A DNA stretch of 64,000 bases, from assembly GCF_026210795.1 (NCBI RefSeq), contig NC_089457.1, positions 2,108,001-2,172,000 on the forward strand, written 5' to 3'. This stretch comes from Rhizophagus irregularis. Lineage: Eukaryota; Glomeromycota; Glomeromycetes; Glomerales; Glomeraceae. Numbering within the stretch: the stretch's first letter is position 1; the number at the start of each line of letters is the position of its first letter. This document shows positions 58,655 to 64,000 of the stretch, one piece after another. The notes below the pieces were generated by a model that did no database searches, was not told where the DNA came from, and saw nothing but the letters and a program-made list of their open reading frames with translations. The translations under genes and the position numbers were made by a program.

Positions 58655-59941
58655 CAGTGCCTGGAAAAAAGTCAGTAAGCACGTGATGTCGATCAATTTT
58701 AATGTGAATTTTTAAAATTAAATAATTCATATTTTTTTTTTTATTTGAAAGACAAAGCCTTTAACTTTTTATTAATACTTTGTTGGGTAACCTTTACTAT
58801 TTATAACAGCAGAGATACGACGAGGCATGCTACTAATAAGATTTTGATATTTATCAGCTTCAATATTTGACCATTCCTCTTGAAGTATTTCCCATAAATT
58901 CTCCCTGTTTTTTGGTAATGGCTTATGTGCCCGCACCTGCCTTTCCAATTCATCCCATAAATGCTCTATAGGATTCAAATCTGGGCTCTGTGCGGGCCAA
59001 GGAAGGCTGTTTACTTCATTTTCTTCTTCCCAACTCTTAACCACCCTTGCAGTATGTATAGGGGCATTATCATCCTGAAAAATAAAATTTTCCTGATCAT
59101 CTAGATTATTAATAAATGGTAATAAATAATTTTCCAGTACATTCATATATACTGTGGCTGTTATTTTACCTTCTAATTTAACTAATGGACCAAGATTGTT
59201 TTTTGAAAAACATCCCCAAACCATCACTCCTTGTTGACCTGACTTTACTGTAGGTATTAAACACTCAATATCATATTTTTCATGTGGCCTTCTCCAAGCC
59301 AATCTCCTACCATTTCCTCTGAATAATTCAAATTTGGATTCATCGCTCCAAATAACACTGTCCCACTCATTTATCCATAATTTTCGTTCTTTAGCCCAGT
59401 TGAGTCTTTTAATTCTATTTGTTTCAGTAACAAGAGGTTTTCTTACTCCTACTCGACTATAAAAACCTTGTTCATGAAGATAATTAAGTAAAGTTTTTTT
59501 GCATACATGTGTAGAAGTAGAATCAACGAAATTCTCATGTAACTCCTGAAGGGTCATTTTCCTGTCTTTTTAAGAATTCTTATTAAGTCGGCCATCCCTT
59601 TCTGTCATTTTAGGCGGTCTTCCAGTCCTAGGAGGGAGTGTTTCATCACCACGTATCTTGTAAGTAGAAATAACCTTATGAATGGTACAACTGGGACAAT
59701 TTAATGCTTCAGCTATCTTTCGTTCACTTACTCCACATTTCCAAGCTCCAATGACTTCTCCACGTTCAAAAATTGTAAGTTCTCTTCGTTTGCAAGACAT
59801 AGTAGTTAAAGAAGGTTCTAAACAACGCATGGGAAAAAATTGGAGACAAATTTATAATAAAATGATCGACAAAACTGGTTTTAAAGTTAAACAAATAAAT
59901 GATCTACAGTCACGTGCTTACTGACTTATTTCCAGGCACTG
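58655..59941. mobile_element. Tc1-family transposon, 1287 bp, with TA target duplications
   Basis: The 32-bp terminal inverted repeats (58655-58686 and 59910-59941) begin CAGTGCCTGGAAA and differ at one base. TA dinucleotides flank both ends (58653-58654 and 59942-59943), the hallmark of Tc1/mariner insertion. The single gene it carries is on the minus strand. Near-identical ends imply a fairly recent insertion. Confidence 0.93.
58772..59830 (-). pseudogene. Tc1 transposase with one in-frame stop
   Basis: One continuous reading frame (59830 to 58772) broken only by a TAA at 59570-59572. The N-terminal half has the paired helix-turn-helix DNA-binding region (FERGEVIGAWKCGVSERKIA) and a GRPPKMTERD linker. 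The C-terminal half is a complete DD34E domain: first Asp in VIWSDESKF, second in FQDDNAPIH, and Glu in SPDLNPIEHLW, with 34 residues between the last two. VMVWGCF is also present. The transposase would bind the element's ends and cut and paste them at TA. As read it is truncated before the catalytic domain. A sequencing error at the stop cannot be excluded. An internal ATG lies a few codons after the stop but would lack the DNA-binding half. Confidence 0.9.
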
Positions 59942-59943
59942 TA

Positions 59944-61724
59944 GTTAACGTAGCATTTTCAAATAAAAATAATCAGGTTACTAAATCACAAAATCGCTAT
60001 AGTGTGATATGTTAAACGTAAAAAATAAAGAAAATTTTAGCAATGTGAATTTAATTAGTATATTTTTGCATATGTAAATAAAATAAAATGATTGGAAGCA
60101 GATCTTAAAACACAATCGTACTTTATCATCCCCTATTAGATTATTACACTTTAAAATTATTTAGGAAGTACCATACAGAACGACCGTAAAAAGCTTAGGA
60201 ATTTTCTAAAAGCTTCCAAACTATCGAAAAAATATGAAGGAATATGTTACTTGGTACGAACAGAAAGAGACCGAATCATCATCTTTAATTGCAGGAAACA
60301 TCTAATATCTTACATTAAATCTTTTTGCAATTCGCGTGTAATCGATCGAATATTGGAGTGAAAGTGGTTCGGTAATCTGTTGTAAGTATAATCCGCTGTA
60401 ATTTTTATCTGAAGTTCGTCATCAATAAGATTTATTCAATGTTGTAAGATATTAAATAAATATTCGAGTCATACAAACTTAAAATCCCCTACTTATTTAT
60501 AATAACGAACATGACAATCAGTCACTGTAAAAAAACAAAAAACTTTCTTATAAAAATATTGGAAAATTCTTTTTATAAATAAGTGTAAATTTTTTTATTG
60601 ATAAATAGAATTTCTTATCTTAAAAGTAATATCCCGCTTTTCGCTTCTTAATTAGTATCAAAAAAAGTTTATTGAATCTACTGTAGTAATTAAATAAATT
60701 TCAATCTTAAACAATATTGGCATATTGCATTATTGATAATGCAATAAAAAATAGTTTAAGTTTAAATGAATTCACAATAACTTTGAGAATTAATAAACAT
60801 GTGTTCAAGATTACTTTATTTTAATCTAGTTATTTTAGAAGCAATCGCGAAACGTCAAAGTGCCACACAAGGAATCCTTACGAAATATAAATTCTAGATA
60901 TTGCAATACGGGATGATAAATATCATAACAATTAAAAAATCAGGCTTGGATTCCAACAAAGTTCATCTATTATTTTTTTTTTTCATTAAAATATTTGTTA
61001 GCAAGAAAATACAAATATACGCAGATAACACAGTAAATAATCTTATTTCATTTACAAATAAAATTTATAGATTGTTAGAATTACTAATTATAGTTACTAT
61101 TTAAAAAATTCTAGGACCAAAGTTGCATCCTAACCAAAACTCCACTGCTAATTTTACAAAAAATTAGACGAATACATTCTTAAACCGTCTCACAAATCTT
61201 TATTTATAAAAATCTCAATAATTTTAAATAAATCGTTATACTTTATCTCTTTTATAAATCAAGAATTAGGGGAAAGAAATAAAAATCTTACTACAAAAAA
61301 AAAGAAAAGAAATGTATATGTTTGAAAGAATTGTAATAACATAGGATGTCTACCTTTCCAGTTATCTAAAATCTTCCAAATTAGGTAACTCCAATTCATG
61401 CTCCCAAAATTAGTATCCATCTAAATATTGACAATTAATTAATAAATTTTTTAATTCTAAAATATTACTACTTTTAAATAAGACCAATTTTTGAATAATT
61501 TTGAAATTTGTTAAAAATTTACCGGAACATCTAGCTTTTAAAATTCGTAAGAAAGGTATTTCTTTGAAAAGTTCTTTCCATTTAAAATATTTTATAGTAT
61601 TTACAAATTTTCCAAATTAATCATATACAATTTGTAACCGTAACGTTCCATACTGTATAAATTGCTGATCCGTATTCTTTATCTAATAATCCAATTCCGG
61701 TTAATGAAATTTTAATCAGAATTT
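59944..61724. other. Intergenic spacer
   Basis: AT-rich; no gene, no distinctive repeat. Confidence 0.5.
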
Positions 61725-62580
61725 ATTTATTTTTTTTTTTATAAACCTATTTTTAAAATTTTTTCCCTTTCGAACCGATTTGAATTCTTTCAGTTCCCTT
61801 TTTTTTAATTTTCTCTTTTTTTTCTTGAATCGATCTTTTACTTTCGGTTCTTTCCTCTTTTCTCTTTCGAACCACCTTTTTACTTTTCTTTTCCATTTTT
61901 TTTTCCTTTTTTTAAAAAATTTTCTTTTTCGGTTTGGTTTTTTTTTCCAACCCGAGAAATTTTTTGGTTTTTTTTCTTTCCCCGTTTAGGTTTGGTTTTT
62001 TTCCCAAACTGAAAATTTTTTTTTTTTAATAAATAATCCTATTGTTTTGGTCTTTTAAGACCGATTTTTTTATATTATTACTTTTTTTCGGTCTTTTTTT
62101 AGACCATATTAATTTTTTTTAAAAATTTTTTTTTTCAGTCTTTTTGGACCGGATTATTGTCCTTTTTTTCAGAATTTTTTTCGGTACTTATTTTACTTAT
62201 TTTTTTTACGGATTCCTTTTCTTTCGAAAAGTTCCCTTTTTTAAACCGATTTCTTTCTTTATCCTTTTTCTTTTCCCCCAAATTTTATTTTTCGTTTTTT
62301 TTTCAGTTTTTTTTCGAATTCTTTAAAACCTTTTTCTTTTTTCGAGTTAGTTTTTTTTCCAATCCGAAAATTCTTTATTCACTTTTCTTTTTCGGGTTAG
62401 CTTTTGACTTGTTTTCCCAATCTGAAAATTTTTTTCCCCTTTCTTTTTTCAATTTGGTTTTTTTTTCAAATCGAATTATTTTTTCCGTGATCGGATTGAC
62501 GCTGCGGCACTACGGTAATTGCCTTTTTTCCCAATTCTTATTATTAATAATAATAATAATATTTTTCCTAATTATTTTTT
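61725..62580. repeat. Pyrimidine-rich low-complexity tract with repeated mini-hairpins
   Basis: Mostly T with C. Short inverted pairs recur: GGTCTTTTAAGACC (about 62049), GGTCTTTTTTTAGACC (about 62090), and GGTTTGG...CCAACC/CCAAAC types near 61930, 61990 and 62345-62460. Phe/Leu-rich frames through it are artefacts. Confidence 0.6.
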
Positions 62581-62599
62581 AGGCTAAATAAAATAGTTT

Positions 62600-62950
62600 A
62601 CTTATTTATTTTTTGTAACAATAGATCGGTATAGTAAATTTTATGGGAAATTGTTTTTTTCATGACAATAGATCGTTATAATTAATTTTTCTGGGGAATA
62701 TTTTTTTTTTTCGTAACAATAGATTGTTTAATATAATTGATTTTTGGGGGATTTTTTTTCATATTAGTAATTTGTGAGATATTTTTTTTTCTAACAATAG
62801 ATTGCTATAATGAATTTCTTTGAGGTATGGTAACAATATATATGTATTTTTTTTCAATAGAGGATGTAATTTTTTCTAATGTTACAATAGAATTTTTTTA
62901 AGATAAAAAAAAAGGATTTTTTTTGTAACAATGTAAACAATAAACTACTT
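62600..62950. repeat. Diverged tandem repeat with TAACAATAGAT motif
   Basis: About five to six units of roughly 45-80 bp, each with (G)TAACAATAGAT(T/C)G followed by TATAATTAATTTTT and a T run. It adjoins the 3' end of the protease copy at 63.3 kb. Confidence 0.6.
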
Positions 62951-63321
62951 ATACAAAATTGTTAATTGTTTTTGTAATGAATTTATAAATAAATCATAAA
63001 TTTCACAATACCGCAACATTTATTTCATGTAATAAATAAAATTTGAGTTTAATAATAATATTTCATATACTGTATAACACTTGCACACAATTCATTGTTA
63101 TTTTGTATAATCATATAAATTGTGTAATTTATTACATTTATTTCCTACTAATCCCATCATAATAATAGTAAAAAACTAGACCTATTCACACTGTATGGCA
63201 AATAAAATATAAGTGTATGTATTATTACTATCTTACTTTATCGTCCCTGGCGCAACGCAACAGGTTACGCCTAGTTATTATCTAAAAATAATTATTAATT
63301 AAATTTAAAGGCTTAAAAACT

Positions 63322-64000
63322 TTAAAGTTCCTTCTGCTGATCTATCCTGCTTCTTTTTGGATTATTATATGTTTCGACTGGAAGTAAAAAAATTAAAGTT
63401 ATTAATTACCATAAATTCATTTTATAATAAAATTTATTTAAATTTACCATTAATATCCATATTACGCTTATTTACTCTACTGTAATCGTTTTGAACATCT
63501 ACAAAGAAACATTTAATTAGGATAAAAATGACTAAATAAAATTATGGTGATTATAACTATGGCTTACTCGAAAATAAGTAGGACGGGGGAGGTGTTAATC
63601 TTTCACAATCATTTTCATTACCTATAAAAAAAATATTTAATTAGATAAACGACTAAATACAATTACTATTACTATTAATACAATTATAACTTACTTAAAG
63701 ATAGATATGATGGGGGAGGTGAAATAATGGAAGGTGAAGTAATTGTGGGTTTAACAGGATTGGAAGACAAGTGAATGCTTACGTCAAGTGCTTCAAGAAT
63801 GGCAAAGTAAGGAGAAGCAATACCAAATGTTTGATTTGGTATTCTCAATTTTGCATGAAGGATACCTAGAGCTTTTCCTTGTTTATCCAAAACACTGGCT
63901 CCTGAATCACCACATTCAAACTCTCCAGGTTCAAACTGAAATGCCAGCTGACGATCAAACCATTTAACAGGATAGCATTTTTTACGTTTCTGACAAATTT
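63322..64000 (-). CDS. Trypsin-like (NAL1-type) protease copy with extra C-terminal exons, 5' part outside window
   Basis: Exons in phase: 63695-64000, 63568-63621, 63448-63498 and 63322-63377, ending in TAA. The first exon matches the C-terminal third of the protease at 39609-41744 almost word for word (CYPVKWFDRQLAFQFEPGEF, the catalytic Ser in ECGDSGASVL, LGILHAKLRIPNQTFGIASP). Instead of the Ser-rich end of that gene, three short phase-1 exons add a tail with PPPSYL repeated (once in exon 1 and once in exon 2) and a basic NKRNMDIN...PKRSR stretch, which could be a nuclear localisation signal. The second exon resembles a duplicate of the end of the first. The His and Asp parts of the triad lie beyond the right edge. 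Confidence 0.8.

Noticed and set aside
61780-62582. Phe/Leu/Ser-rich plus-strand frames resembling membrane proteins
   Set aside because: T-rich low-complexity sequence; several overlapping frames show the same bias.
1-64000. Search for tRNA, rRNA, CRISPR and prokaryotic signals
   Set aside because: No T-loop/acceptor pairings, rRNA cores or spaced identical repeats were recognised by eye; a tRNAscan or Infernal run would be needed to exclude small RNAs.

Overview
The window reads as nuclear DNA of an arbuscular mycorrhizal fungus, most likely Rhizophagus or a close relative (inference). The evidence is very low GC, intergenic DNA dense in A/T runs, genes cut by many short introns of about 55-100 nt, a cluster of MATA-HMG (mating-type-like HMG box) genes, a TKL-type kinase with the Cys-rich N-terminus typical of expanded Glomeromycotina kinases, Plavaka-like and Tc1-like transposon copies, and TTAGGG-type telomere-like patches. 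I found no rRNA, tRNA, CRISPR array or prokaryotic operon.

Layout. 1-9.3 kb is a conserved housekeeping block: the 3' part of an Integrator subunit 4 gene (14 exons), a 22-exon USP35/38-type ubiquitin protease, and FIS1 (mitochondrial fission) on the opposite strand. 12.0-14.6 kb holds two single-exon genes, one tubby/LURP-one-like and one coiled-coil. 14.6-22 kb is extremely AT-rich and contains several small elements with terminal inverted repeats, one with an 11-bp periodic interior. 22-25 kb has a protein kinase and a small signal-peptide/one-TM protein.

25.8-42.6 kb is the most distinctive part. Four MATA-HMG genes and one decayed copy lie on the minus strand, interleaved with a zinc-knuckle plus NAL1-like trypsin-type protease. 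Synteny and intergenic similarity show that about 28.8-37.0 kb and about 37.0-44.1 kb are tandem copies of one ancestral ~8 kb unit (HMG - spacer - protease - HMG). In unit A the protease has decayed and been invaded by short-motif arrays. In unit B the first HMG has decayed and the protease is intact. In unit B the HMG reading frame and the protease frame are only about 30 bp apart and can be joined by a phase-compatible intron, so they may be one HMG/zinc-knuckle/protease gene. A further protease copy with extra C-terminal exons runs off the right edge (63.3-64.0 kb).

44.8-60 kb is mostly mobile DNA: a decayed retroelement-like 3' end, a two-TM protein of unknown family, a decayed Plavaka-like transposon, a MITE-like element, and a Tc1 element with nearly identical 32-bp ends and a single in-frame stop in its transposase. 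60-63.3 kb is low-complexity sequence. Coordinates of spliced genes come from reading frame and splice signals only; no alignment or transcript data were available.
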